Of a stretch of 64,000 nucleotides of DNA, positions 8,281-17,213 are shown one piece after another (positions within the stretch are counted from its first letter, which is position 1; each line of letters begins with the position of its first letter). This DNA comes from Sphingomonas sp. 35-24ZXX (GTDB taxonomy: Bacteria > Pseudomonadota > Alphaproteobacteria > Sphingomonadales > Sphingomonadaceae). The notes beneath the pieces are model-generated. The model saw nothing but the letters and a program-made list of their open reading frames with translations. It was not told the DNA's origin and ran no database searches. The position numbers and the translations under genes are program-made. The stretch lies in contig NZ_JROG01000007.1 of NCBI RefSeq assembly GCF_000786215.1, forward strand, positions 124,001 through 188,000, in the 5' to 3' direction.

Positions 8281-10818
8281 TCAATATTTTGCGCGCAGCG
8301 TGATGCCGTACATGCGCGGTTCCTCGACAAAGCCGATGCGCGAGCGCGTGCCTGCACCGCCCCGCAGCGGCGTGTTGGCCGTGATGCCGCGGGTAATCTC
8401 GTTGTTGAGGTTGGTGCCCCACAATTCGAACGAGAAGCGGTCATCCGGTGTGGTGAAGCCAAGACGGGCATTCATCTTGAAATAGCTGTCCTGAATGTCG
8501 AGCGGGATCGGCAGGCCATTGCTGTCCAGCGGCGAGGTGCTGGTGCGGCGGTCGTCCGAATAGTTGATGTTGAAGTTGGCCAGCATCTTCCAGCCGGAGT
8601 CGGTGATCTCCTTGTCATAGGTGATACCGAAGACGCCGGTGAACTTGGGCGCGTTGGTCAGATCGGCCCCGCACAGGCTGCGGATGGTGGCCAGGGTCTG
8701 CGGCGTGCCGACGACACCTGCGGCGCAGTTGCGCGGATAGCGGGCATCGGCATAGGTGACCGCCAGGTTGACCGAAATGCCCGAGCTGAACTGTCCGAAC
8801 ATTTCAAGTTCCACACCGGTCGACTTGGCCGCCGCGACGTTGAACGTCTGGAACTGCACGCCGGTGAATTCCAGCACCTGGAAGTCGGTCATGTCCATGT
8901 GGAACACCGCCAGGTTCGCACGGACGCGGCCGTTGGCGAATTCGGTCTTGATCCCCGCCTCATAGGCATCGACCTTTTCCGAGTTGAAGCGCGGGTCGGC
9001 CCCCAGCGCCGCAGCTGCCGGGTCAAGGTTGAAACCGCCCGACTTGAAGCCATGGCTGAACCCGGCGTAAGCGAGGAACCCGTTGTTGCTGTTGTACGCC
9101 ACCTGCGCGGTGTAGGTCAGCTCGTCATCCTTGAAGACCAGATCATATTCGCGCGGCAGCGGCAGGCCGGGGATCGAGCTGGCGAGCACGGTGCCGCTGG
9201 TCCCGGGAACCGTGATGCCCACAGAGGTTGCAAACGGGAAGCAGGTCAGGCCCAGCGCGCCCGCGCGGAGCGCCGCCGGAATGGTGCCCGCAATCACGCC
9301 ATTGGTGATCGCCTGACACGCTGGCGAGCTTGCTGCGAGCTGATCGAAGCTGCCGCGCTTCTTTTCATCGACATAGCGTGCACCCAGCGTCAGGCTAAGA
9401 TTGTCGGTGAAGTTGATCACGTTGTGCGTGAAGATCGAGAAGCTCTCCGCGTCCTGCTGGAACCGGTTGACGGCAAAGTTACCCGCAGCGTTGACAGGAA
9501 CCCCGCCGTTGCCCAGCGCCGTCAGCGCGAACAGCGGATTGACGCCCGCAGCATTGGCAAAGTTGCCCGCGCTCACCGCCCGCTGGAAATCGGTGCCCAG
9601 GGTCAGCGACTGGATTTCATCGATCTGCTCGTCCGAATAATAGACGCCGACCAGGAAATCGAGCGCGTCGTTGAACGCACTGCCCTGGAAGCGCAGTTCA
9701 TGCGTCATCGTCTCGATCGGACCGCCGTTGCTGGGCGTCGTCGGCGCTGCCGTCGAACCCGCCCCCGAGCTGAACACGTTGAGGCCGATGAAGTCCGATT
9801 CCTGGTCCGAAGATGCCTCGAAATGGCGGTAGGAGCCGATGTAGGTCATCTGGACAGGTCCGATGTCCCACTTCAGCTCACCCGAGAAGCCGTATTGCTC
9901 GGTATCGTTGTTGAACAGCTGGCTGTTGGTCTGCAACCGGTTGAGCGCCTGCTGGCCAGAGGCCGCAACGCCGCTGTTGGGCAGGCCATGGAAGGCGAAG
10001 AAGGGCAGCAGTTCGGTTTCGCGAACGATCACCGCATCGCAGCAGTTCTCGTCGGCCTTGGCATAGTCGCCGATCAGGCGGATGCTGACGTCCGGCGAAG
10101 GTTCCCACAGCAACTGGCCGCGCAGGACATACCGGTCACGGTTGCCGCTGCGAGCGCCGGGCACGGTGACGCTGCGCAGATAGCCATCCCGCTTGCGATA
10201 GGCACCGGAGAGGCGGAAACCGAGCTGATCGTTGACCAGAGGTACGCTGACCCCGGCCTGCACATTGAAGAAATCATAGTTGCCATACGTCACGTTGCCG
10301 AACGCCTTGACGTCGTTCAGGTCAGGACGCTGCGTGGTGATGTTGAGCGCGCCGGCCGAGGTATTGCGGCCGAACAGGGTGCCCTGGGGCCCGCGCAGGA
10401 TTTCGAGCCGCTCCAGATCGAGCAGATCGCCCAGCGCAATGCCGGGGCGCGACTGGTACACGCCGTCGATGAATACGCCGACCGAGCTTTCAAGCCCGGT
10501 GTTGTTGCCGGTGGTGCCGACGCCGCGAATACGGATCGAGGTGCCCTGGCTTTCGGTCTGAGACGACTGGACGTTGAAGCTGGGCGAGATCGACGTCAGC
10601 GACTTGATGTCCTGCACGTTCTGGCGATCAAGCTGTTCCGGGCTGACCGCGGTCACCGCGATGGGAATGTCCTGCACATCGGCCGCGCGCAACGTCGCGG
10701 TGACGATGATGACATCACGCTCAGGCGCCTCGCGATCCTGCGCGTCCTGCGCCTGAGCAACCGATGTCATCGAGACAGTACAAAGCAAGCCCAGAACGGG
10801 CTTCCACAAAGTGCGCAT
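8281..10818 (-). CDS. TonB-dependent outer-membrane receptor
   Basis: An 845-residue outer-membrane beta-barrel receptor. The signal peptide ends at VAQA, followed by a TonB-box-like stretch (ERDVIIVTATLR), a plug domain (IPIAVTAVSPEQL, IRIRGVGTTGNN, LRGPQGTLFGRNTSAGA) and a long barrel ending in an aromatic residue. This Sphingomonad-type family imports siderophores, plant compounds or other bulky substrates; the ligand is not readable. The ATG at 10818 follows GGGAGAAGAGG and sits at the signal peptide, so the frame extending further upstream is not used. It is divergent from the racemase-like gene. Confidence 0.9.
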   Translation of the reverse strand: MRTLWKPVLGLLCTVSMTSVAQAQDAQDREAPERDVIIVTATLRAADVQDIPIAVTAVSPEQLDRQNVQDIKSLTSISPSFNVQSSQTESQGTSIRIRGVGTTGNNTGLESSVGVFIDGVYQSRPGIALGDLLDLERLEILRGPQGTLFGRNTSAGALNITTQRPDLNDVKAFGNVTYGNYDFFNVQAGVSVPLVNDQLGFRLSGAYRKRDGYLRSVTVPGARSGNRDRYVLRGQLLWEPSPDVSIRLIGDYAKADENCCDAVIVRETELLPFFAFHGLPNSGVAASGQQALNRLQTNSQLFNNDTEQYGFSGELKWDIGPVQMTYIGSYRHFEASSDQESDFIGLNVFSSGAGSTAAPTTPSNGGPIETMTHELRFQGSAFNDALDFLVGVYYSDEQIDEIQSLTLGTDFQRAVSAGNFANAAGVNPLFALTALGNGGVPVNAAGNFAVNRFQQDAESFSIFTHNVINFTDNLSLTLGARYVDEKKRGSFDQLAASSPACQAITNGVIAGTIPAALRAGALGLTCFPFATSVGITVPGTSGTVLASSIPGLPLPREYDLVFKDDELTYTAQVAYNSNNGFLAYAGFSHGFKSGGFNLDPAAAALGADPRFNSEKVDAYEAGIKTEFANGRVRANLAVFHMDMTDFQVLEFTGVQFQTFNVAAAKSTGVELEMFGQFSSGISVNLAVTYADARYPRNCAAGVVGTPQTLATIRSLCGADLTNAPKFTGVFGITYDKEITDSGWKMLANFNINYSDDRRTSTSPLDSNGLPIPLDIQDSYFKMNARLGFTTPDDRFSFELWGTNLNNEITRGITANTPLRGGAGTRSRIGFVEEPRMYGITLRAKY

Positions 10819-11159
10819 CCTCTTCTCCCACAAGCAGATTATCAGTCTTGCCGTTGCCCCCCACCGCTCTTCAGGCGATGTCTGGTGCTGGAAGAAAATT
10901 GTCACATCGGATGCATGAATGCAATTTTTTAATGTAGCGGTGATGTTTTTGCATCTTTCCGCAACGCGCGGAAATGCGCGCTTTATCAACATATTGCAGT
11001 GCAGCATTGCGTTGACGTTACGGTAAGTTGAGACTGGCGCGGCACGCGTCCGCCCCGTGCGGCAGTGCAACAGCGCCCCGGCCCAAGTGCCCCCTTGCAA
11101 AGCTGGCAACGGGCGTTAGCGTGCACTGTTTTAATCGAGTAATTAAACAGGTGAATGAC
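10819..11159. promoter_or_regulatory. divergent intergenic region, TonB receptor / CoA racemase-like gene
   Basis: This 341-base gap separates two divergent genes and should hold both promoters. It has an AT-rich stretch (about 10905-10955, with TTTTTTAATGTAG) unlike the flanking genes. The first bases upstream of the receptor hold its Shine-Dalgarno sequence. No confident -35/-10 pair, operator or small gene was found. Confidence 0.4.
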
Positions 11160-12209
11160 ATGGGCGGAGCGCTGTCGGGAGTAACGATCATCGAGCTGGC
11201 GGGCATCGGCCCGGGTCCGTTTGCGGCGATGATGCTGGCCGATCATGGTGCCCGAGTCGTTCGTGTCGAGCGGGCGTCGGGACGGAGCAAAGTGGGCGAT
11301 TCCGGCAGCCGCGACATCCTCAACCGCAATCGCGAATTAATCGCGGTCGACCTGAAATCCGAAGAGGGCATCGCAAAGGTGCGCGAACTGGCCCGCAGCG
11401 CAGACGGGCTGATCGAAGGGTTTCGTCCCGGCGTGATGGAGCGGCTGGGCTTGGGCCCTGACGTGCTGCTCGGCGACAATCCGGCGCTGGTCTACGGCCG
11501 CATGACCGGTTGGGGCCAGACCGGGCCCTATGCGCCGCTGGCCGGGCATGACATCAACTATATCGCACTGTCCGGCGCGCTGCACAGCTATGGCCGCGCG
11601 GGCGAGAAACCGACCCCGCCGGTCAATGCCGTCGGCGATTTCGGCGGCGGCGGCATGATGATGGCGTTCGGCATGGTCGCGGGCATCCTGTCAGCGCGCA
11701 GCACCGGCAAGGGACAGGTGATCGATTGTGCGATGACCGACGGCGCCGCCGTTCTCTCCGCGATGACCTATACCTTCCTCGCCAACGGACAGTGGCGCGA
11801 CGAGCGCGGGGTCAACCTGCTCGATACCGGCGCGCATTTCTATGACACCTATGCATGCGCCGACGGCAAGTACATCTCGATCGGGTCGATCGAGCCGCAA
11901 TTCTATGCGCTGCTGCGCGAGAAGGCAGGCCTTTCCGACCCCGCCTTCGACCTGCAGATGGACCCGCGCCAATGGGGCCCGCTCAAGGACAGGCTGACGG
12001 CCCTGTTTCTCACCAAGACGCGCGACGAATGGTGCGCCATCATGGAGCATACCGATATCTGCTTCGCGCCCGTGCTGAGCCTGACCGAGGCGCCAGAGCA
12101 CCCGCACAACAAGGAACGCGGAACGTTCGTCGAGGTGGACGGCATCCTCCAGCCCGCCCCTGCCCCGCGTTTCAGCGAGACGCCGGCGCCGCCGGTGCGG
12201 ATGGGCTAG
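11160..12209 (+). CDS. CaiB/BaiF CoA-transferase family, alpha-methylacyl-CoA racemase-like
   Basis: A 349-residue class III CoA-transferase fold protein. It most resembles alpha-methylacyl-CoA racemase: ADHGARVVRVER and DILNRNRELIAVDLKS at the N-terminus, GWGQTGP, and the AGHDINYIALSG segment that carries the catalytic His of the racemase subgroup. NAVGDFGGGG follows, with the paired Asp. Racemases interconvert 2R/2S methyl-branched acyl-CoAs for beta-oxidation; a true transferase is the alternative. An in-frame GTG lies 9 nt upstream. The 3' end overlaps the convergent unknown gene by 38 nt. Confidence 0.8.
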   Translation: MGGALSGVTIIELAGIGPGPFAAMMLADHGARVVRVERASGRSKVGDSGSRDILNRNRELIAVDLKSEEGIAKVRELARSADGLIEGFRPGVMERLGLGPDVLLGDNPALVYGRMTGWGQTGPYAPLAGHDINYIALSGALHSYGRAGEKPTPPVNAVGDFGGGGMMMAFGMVAGILSARSTGKGQVIDCAMTDGAAVLSAMTYTFLANGQWRDERGVNLLDTGAHFYDTYACADGKYISIGSIEPQFYALLREKAGLSDPAFDLQMDPRQWGPLKDRLTALFLTKTRDEWCAIMEHTDICFAPVLSLTEAPEHPHNKERGTFVEVDGILQPAPAPRFSETPAPPVRMG

Positions 12210-12747
12210 AGGGGGAGACGGTCGATTCGGGGGGTGTTTCCATAAAGTTGGCGAGACATTTGCAAAGGCTTTGCACGGTTTTTCGCAGCAACTTTAGCGT
12301 CTCATCTGCGCTGTCATGATCAATGACCATCTGGTGAGTCTTCACGGTCTGGCTTCCAAGACAAATGACTTTGAACTGCGCCAACCAAAGGCCCTGCCTG
12401 TTCGCGTAGACGGTCATGTCGCCGTGGCACAAATCCTTACGCAGTTCGGCATATTGCACAAACCGTTCTAGCGCCTGAGCCGCTTTTTTCGCTGTCTTGA
12501 TCTCTTGAATTTTTGGTTGGGCAAACGCCTCTCCCAAGTCGGTCAGCTTCTGCCCAAAAAGATGGCCCTGCTTGACGACAAACTCATGCCCAAAATGTTC
12601 GCGAAGGAAGATTAAGGTCTGGCTGATCGAACGTTCGGCTTCGGTAAAACAGTCGATGCACCGACCTCGCCAAAGATGGACCTGATCGTCCATTGCCTCC
12701 CAGCCACGTGCAGCTTCTTCCACCAGATTGAGTGTAATTGCGTTCAT
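12172..12747 (-). CDS. unknown protein with a HEPN-like RX4H motif
   Basis: 191 residues, mostly predicted alpha-helix, not recognised as a named family. The stretch YAELRKDLCHGDM contains R103-x4-H108, the spacing of the R-x(4-6)-H RNase motif of HEPN domains, placed late in a helical domain as in many HEPN proteins. The C-terminal 20 residues are Pro/Ser/Ala-rich and lie in the overlap with the convergent racemase-like gene. Base composition is lower in GC than the neighbours (28 of 60 G/C at 12481-12540), suggesting acquisition. No partner nucleotidyltransferase (MNT) or other antitoxin is adjacent. The HEPN reading is an inference. Confidence 0.6.
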   Translation of the reverse strand: MNAITLNLVEEAARGWEAMDDQVHLWRGRCIDCFTEAERSISQTLIFLREHFGHEFVVKQGHLFGQKLTDLGEAFAQPKIQEIKTAKKAAQALERFVQYAELRKDLCHGDMTVYANRQGLWLAQFKVICLGSQTVKTHQMVIDHDSADETLKLLRKTVQSLCKCLANFMETPPESTVSPSSPSAPAAPASR

Positions 12748-12797
12748 ATAGAGGAAGTTACCTATCTTGCCTTTCTAATTCCTTTCGTTGACCCTGC

Positions 12798-13721
12798 TCA
12801 CACAAAAACACTCCACCCGGTCGCTTCCACCAGTTCCTCCAGCGCGATCGCGCCGACCATCGAGGTGCCCGAAGCATTGAGGCCCGGCGACCAGACCGCG
12901 ATCGCGCCGTGCCCCGGCGCAATGCACAATATGCCACCGCCGACGCCGCTCTTGCCCGGCAGCCCGATGCGATAGGCGAAATCGCCGCTGTTGTCGTAAT
13001 GGCCGCAGCTCATCATCACCGCGTTGATCCGGCGGCAGTTCTCGCGGGTGACGAGCTGTTCGCGGTTGATCGGGTCGCAGCCATCGAACGCCAGGAACAG
13101 CGCCGCGCGCGCCAGCTGGCGGCAGCTCATCCGCACCGCGCATTGGCGGAAATAGGCATGCAGGCTGTCTTCCACCGGGTTGGCCATGTTGCCAAACGCG
13201 GCCATGAAATGGGCGAGCGCCCGGTTGCGCGATCCGGTCGCCGATTCCGACTCTGCCACTTCCTCGTCGATCGCGATGCTGGCATCGCCCGACAACCGGT
13301 GAAAGCGCGCCAGCAGCTCTGCCACCATGCCATCGCGCCCGCTCGCGGCGACCAGCATGTCGGTGACCACGATGGCGCCGGCGTTGATCAGCGGATTGCG
13401 CGGAATGCCCTTTTCGCTTTCCAGCTGGATGATCGAATTGAAGGCGCTGCCCGAAGGTTCGCGGCCCACCCTGTCCCACACCGCTTCGTCATACTGGCGC
13501 AGCGCCATCGACAGCGTGAACACCTTGGAGATCGACTGGATCGAGAACGGCTCGTGGCTGTCGCCCAGAGTGATCATCTCGCCATTGCCCAGCACGATCG
13601 CCATGCCGAACTTGGCAGGATCGACCCGGGCCAGCGCAGGAATGTAATCCGCCACCTTGCCGGTCCCGATATGCGGCGCCACCGCCGTCTCGATCGCATG
13701 CGTGATCGCCTGCCAGTCCAT
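12798..13721 (-). CDS. glsA: glutaminase
   Basis: A 307-residue enzyme that hydrolyses L-glutamine to glutamate and ammonia. The serine-hydrolase motif SISK (in FSIQSISKVFTLS) and GNGEMITLGD, NPLINAGAIVV, GNMANPVEDS and GLPGKSGVGGGI are hallmarks of the beta-lactamase-like glutaminase family. Length matches E. coli YbaS/YneH (about 308-310). The ATG at 13721 is preferred to the longer frame because MDWQAI begins the conserved domain and a GGGGGCAGGGCG stretch precedes it. Divergent from the SBF transporter gene. Confidence 0.92.
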   Translation of the reverse strand: MDWQAITHAIETAVAPHIGTGKVADYIPALARVDPAKFGMAIVLGNGEMITLGDSHEPFSIQSISKVFTLSMALRQYDEAVWDRVGREPSGSAFNSIIQLESEKGIPRNPLINAGAIVVTDMLVAASGRDGMVAELLARFHRLSGDASIAIDEEVAESESATGSRNRALAHFMAAFGNMANPVEDSLHAYFRQCAVRMSCRQLARAALFLAFDGCDPINREQLVTRENCRRINAVMMSCGHYDNSGDFAYRIGLPGKSGVGGGILCIAPGHGAIAVWSPGLNASGTSMVGAIALEELVEATGWSVFV

Positions 13722-13800
13722 CGCCCTGCCCCCAATTATCACGCGGTGCGGCTGTGCAAGCCGTTGCACCCCTTGCCGAAACATAGCAGGGGGAAATGAC

Positions 13801-14772
13801 ATGTCGATTCTCACCCGCCTGATCCCCGACCGCTTCGTTCTGACGCTGCTGCTGACGGTTCTCGTCGCCGCGCTGCTGCCGGTGACCGGCCAGGCTGCGG
13901 TCTATGCAGGCTATGGCGTGTCGGCCGCCATCTTTCTGCTGTTCTTCCTGCATGGCCTGCGCCTGCCCCGGGCCGAAGTGCTTGTCGCGATGCGCAACTG
14001 GCGGCTGCAGGGGCTGATCTTCGCGTTCACCTTTGCCTTCATGCCGGTGCTGGGCCTGGCGGCGGCCACCGCACCTGCCAGCCTGTTGCCGCACGGATTG
14101 GTGATCGGGCTGATGTTCCTGGGCATCCTGCCGTCCACGGTGCAATCGGCGATCAGCTATTCGTCGCTGGCTGGCGGCAATATCGCTGCCTCGGTGATGG
14201 CATCGGCACTGCTCAACCTGGCGGGGATCGTGATGACACCGCTGCTGGTCGTGCTGCTGATCGGATCGGACGGGGGCGCGGCGATCAGCGGCGACACCGT
14301 GCTGCGGATCGTCGCCATCCTGCTGCTGCCCTTTGCGCTGGGGCAACTGGCGCAAGGCTGGCTCAATGCCTGGGCGATGCGCAACAAGCCGCTGCTCACA
14401 TTGCTGGATCGCACCGCGATTGCGCTGGCCGTCTATGTCGCCTTCAGCTCGGCGGTCGCGGGAGGCCAGATGCAGGCTCTGGGCTGGGCCGCGATTGCAC
14501 TGCTGTGCGCGATCATCCTGGTCATGCTGATACTGGCGATGTTGGCGGCCTGGGGGCTGGGCGGCGTGCTCGGCCTGCCACGCGCCGACCGTATCAGCCT
14601 GCTGTTTGCCGGATCGCACAAGAGCATCGCCACCGGCGCGCCCTTGGCCGCGATCCTGTTTGCAGGACCCCAGGCCGGCATCGTGATTCTGCCCGCACTG
14701 ATCTATCACCAGTTCCAGCTGGTCCTCTCTGCGCCCCTGGCGTCACGGCTGGCCAAACACCACGACGACTGA
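13801..14772 (+). CDS. bile acid:sodium symporter-like transporter (SBF-like, YfeH type)
   Basis: A 323-residue polytopic membrane protein with nine to ten hydrophobic helices. LFFLHGLRLPRAEV near residue 42 and the late FAGSHKSIATGAPLA (about 265-280) with HQFQLVLSAPLA at the end are typical of SBF-like (DUF4137/YfeH) members. The family moves organic anions; the substrate is unknown. The start at 13801 follows GCAGGGGGAAATGAC; the longer upstream frame overlaps the glutaminase gene and is not used. Confidence 0.85.
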   Translation: MSILTRLIPDRFVLTLLLTVLVAALLPVTGQAAVYAGYGVSAAIFLLFFLHGLRLPRAEVLVAMRNWRLQGLIFAFTFAFMPVLGLAAATAPASLLPHGLVIGLMFLGILPSTVQSAISYSSLAGGNIAASVMASALLNLAGIVMTPLLVVLLIGSDGGAAISGDTVLRIVAILLLPFALGQLAQGWLNAWAMRNKPLLTLLDRTAIALAVYVAFSSAVAGGQMQALGWAAIALLCAIILVMLILAMLAAWGLGGVLGLPRADRISLLFAGSHKSIATGAPLAAILFAGPQAGIVILPALIYHQFQLVLSAPLASRLAKHHDD

Positions 14773-14820
14773 CGTTTTTCGCTTGGCCAAAGCGCAGCGC
14801 GCGGTGATACACACAGGGTG

Positions 14821-15789
14821 ATGGATACCGACACCGCCAGCCCCTTCGCCATGCTCGGCGTGCCCCGGCTCGACCCTGCCAAGTTTCGCGATCCCAATAT
14901 CACGGCCAAGGGAGAGCCCCGCGCCAGCGTCGGCATGACCCGGCTGGACACGCTGTGGTTCAACACCGGCACGCTGTGCAACCTCGCCTGCAAGAGCTGC
15001 TATATCGAAAGCTCACCGCGCAACGATGCGCTCGTCTATATCAGCCTGGCCGAGGTGACCGCCTATCTCGACGAGATTGCGCTGTCCGCTCTGCCGACGC
15101 GAGAAATCGGACTGACTGGCGGCGAGCCGTTCATGAACCCGGACATCATCGCCATCCTCGATCTGTGCCTGTCGCGCGGGTTCGAGGTGCTGGTGCTGTC
15201 CAACGCGATGCGCCCGATGCGGCGGCACGAGACGGCGCTGCTCGACCTCAACGCCCGATTTGGCGACAGGCTGACCGTGCGGGTGAGCCTCGACCATTAC
15301 ACGCAAGCTGTGCACGAGGCCGAGCGCGGAGCCAACAGCTGGGACAAGGCGATATCCGGCCTGCAATGGCTGGCAGCGCACGGCTTTGCCATCGCGGTGG
15401 CCGGACGACATCTGGCGCATGAAAGCGATGCGGAGGCCCGCGCTGGCTTTGCCGCGCTGTTTGCGCACCATGGGCTTGCCATCGATGTGGATGCCCCTGC
15501 CCGGTTCGTGATGTTCCCCGAAATGGAGGCTGGCGCCGATATTGCCGAGATCAGCACCGGATGCTGGGACATATTGGGCAAGAGCCCCGATGCGATGATG
15601 TGCGCAACCAGCCGGATGGTGGTGAAGCACAAGGGCACCGACCGCCCGACGGTCGCTGCCTGTACGCTGCTGCCGTACGACCCGGGGTTCGACATGGGGG
15701 CGACCCTGGCCGAAGCGTCGCGCGCAGTCTCGCTCAACCATCCGCACTGCGCCCGCTTCTGCGTATTGGGCGGGGCAAGTTGCAGCTGA
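14821..15789 (+). CDS. radical SAM protein of unknown specificity, Cys-rich C-terminus
   Basis: 322 residues. The radical SAM cluster motif CNLACKSC (CxxxCxxC) sits near residue 60, followed by the SAM-binding GGEPF (LTGGEPFMNPD). The C-terminal 60 residues hold five further cysteines (in MMC, AAC, HPHC, ARFC and ASCS), suggesting an auxiliary Fe-S or metal site as in SPASM/twitch proteins, though the spacing is not canonical. The substrate is unknown; no peptide precursor or partner enzyme is next to it. A GTG lies one codon upstream of the ATG. Confidence 0.82.
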   Translation: MDTDTASPFAMLGVPRLDPAKFRDPNITAKGEPRASVGMTRLDTLWFNTGTLCNLACKSCYIESSPRNDALVYISLAEVTAYLDEIALSALPTREIGLTGGEPFMNPDIIAILDLCLSRGFEVLVLSNAMRPMRRHETALLDLNARFGDRLTVRVSLDHYTQAVHEAERGANSWDKAISGLQWLAAHGFAIAVAGRHLAHESDAEARAGFAALFAHHGLAIDVDAPARFVMFPEMEAGADIAEISTGCWDILGKSPDAMMCATSRMVVKHKGTDRPTVAACTLLPYDPGFDMGATLAEASRAVSLNHPHCARFCVLGGASCS

Positions 15790-15863
15790 ACCGCAGCGCA
15801 CCTACATAACGGCCACGCGCGCATCTATCCCGATGCTGCCGCGCGCACAGGTCAACACCCCGC

Positions 15864-17198
15864 ATGCTTCCCCCCAAAACGCGTCGTGCCGATCAATCCT
15901 CCGGACAGGCTGTTCCCAGCGGCCGTCTGGCCCGGTTTGCCGGGTTCAGCAGCATGGCGGGCGGCATTGCAGGCACGATGCTGGTCGATGGCGCCAAGCA
16001 ATGGGCGCAAGGCAAGCGCCCCAGCGTCGGCGAACTGTTGCTGACGCCCGCCAATGCCCGCAAGATCGCCGACAAGCTGGCGACGATGCGCGGCGCGGCG
16101 ATGAAGCTGGGTCAGCTGATGTCGATGGACACCGGCGACTTCCTGCCGCCCGAACTTGCTGACATCCTCGCCCGGTTGCGTGCCGATGCCCAGCACATGC
16201 CACAGGGCCAGCTGCGCAACGTGCTCAATCAGAACTGGGGCCGCGGCTGGGAAAAGCGCTTTGCCAGCTTCGACTTCAAGCCGATCGCTGCGGCCTCGAT
16301 CGGTCAGGTGCACCGCGCACGAACGCTCGATGGCCGTGACCTTGCGATCAAGGTGCAATATCCCGGCGTGCGCCAGAGCATCGACAGCGATGTCGACAAT
16401 GTCGCCTCGCTGATCAAGCTCACCGGGCTGCTGCCGCCCGAGCTCGATATCGATCCGATGCTGGCCGATGCCAAGGCGCAGCTGCACGAAGAGGCCAACT
16501 ACACGCATGAAGCCGGGCACCTTGCCCGCTTTGGCGAACTGCTCGCGGGCAGCCAGCATTTCCGGGTTCCTGCCCTGCATGCAGACCTTACCACCTCCGA
16601 CATTCTGGCGATGGACTATATCGAGAGCATCGCGGTCGAAGAGACCGTGCAGCTGGACCAGCCGCAGCGCGACCGCATCGTCGAGCTGCTGGTCGAGTTG
16701 CTGCTGCGCGAGCTGTTCGACTTCCAGCTGATGCAGACCGACCCCAATTTTGCCAACTACCGCTTCGATCCGGAGAGCGGCAAGCTGGTGCTGCTGGATT
16801 TCGGCGCAACGCGGATCGTGGCCGACAGGGTGTCCGAAGCCTATCGCACGCTTCTGCGCGGCGGGATGGAGCGGGATATCGCCCGGATGCGCGAGGGCGG
16901 CCTGACGCTGGGCATGCTGCATCCCGATGCACCGGAAAACCACAAGGTGGCGGTGCTGGGCATGTTCGATACCGCCTTCGAACCGCTGCGCATCGACGCG
17001 CCGTTCGATTTCACCTCCAACGAGATGACGATGGAATTGCGCGACGAGGGCATGGCCTTCGCCAAGGAACGGACGTTCTGGCAGATTCCGCCGGTCGACA
17101 CCTTGTTCATCCAGCGCAAGATCGGCGGCGTGTTCCTGATCGGCAGCCGCCTGAAGGCCAACACCAATGTCCACCGGCTGATCCGCGCCGCCCTGTGA
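15864..17198 (+). CDS. ABC1/ADCK (UbiB-family) atypical kinase-like protein
   Basis: 444 residues of the UbiB/AarF/ADCK family, linked to ubiquinone and lipid homeostasis. It has the family KxGQ motif (MKLGQLMSMD), the Ala-rich loop in AAASIGQVH, a catalytic-loop equivalent (QTDPNFANY) and the metal-binding DFG (LLDFGATR). No long C-terminal membrane helices are evident, unlike E. coli UbiB, so it is closer to the soluble ABC1 branch. It converges on the SPOR-protein gene with 15 nt between stops. Confidence 0.87.
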   Translation: MLPPKTRRADQSSGQAVPSGRLARFAGFSSMAGGIAGTMLVDGAKQWAQGKRPSVGELLLTPANARKIADKLATMRGAAMKLGQLMSMDTGDFLPPELADILARLRADAQHMPQGQLRNVLNQNWGRGWEKRFASFDFKPIAAASIGQVHRARTLDGRDLAIKVQYPGVRQSIDSDVDNVASLIKLTGLLPPELDIDPMLADAKAQLHEEANYTHEAGHLARFGELLAGSQHFRVPALHADLTTSDILAMDYIESIAVEETVQLDQPQRDRIVELLVELLLRELFDFQLMQTDPNFANYRFDPESGKLVLLDFGATRIVADRVSEAYRTLLRGGMERDIARMREGGLTLGMLHPDAPENHKVAVLGMFDTAFEPLRIDAPFDFTSNEMTMELRDEGMAFAKERTFWQIPPVDTLFIQRKIGGVFLIGSRLKANTNVHRLIRAAL

Positions 17199-17213
17199 CG
17201 GCGCGCGCCACGA

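Noticed and set aside
8254-10932. Long plus-strand open frame of about 890 codons
   Set aside because: Antisense to the TonB-dependent receptor, whose domains are unmistakable; low-complexity Arg/Ala-rich translation typical of high-GC shadow frames.
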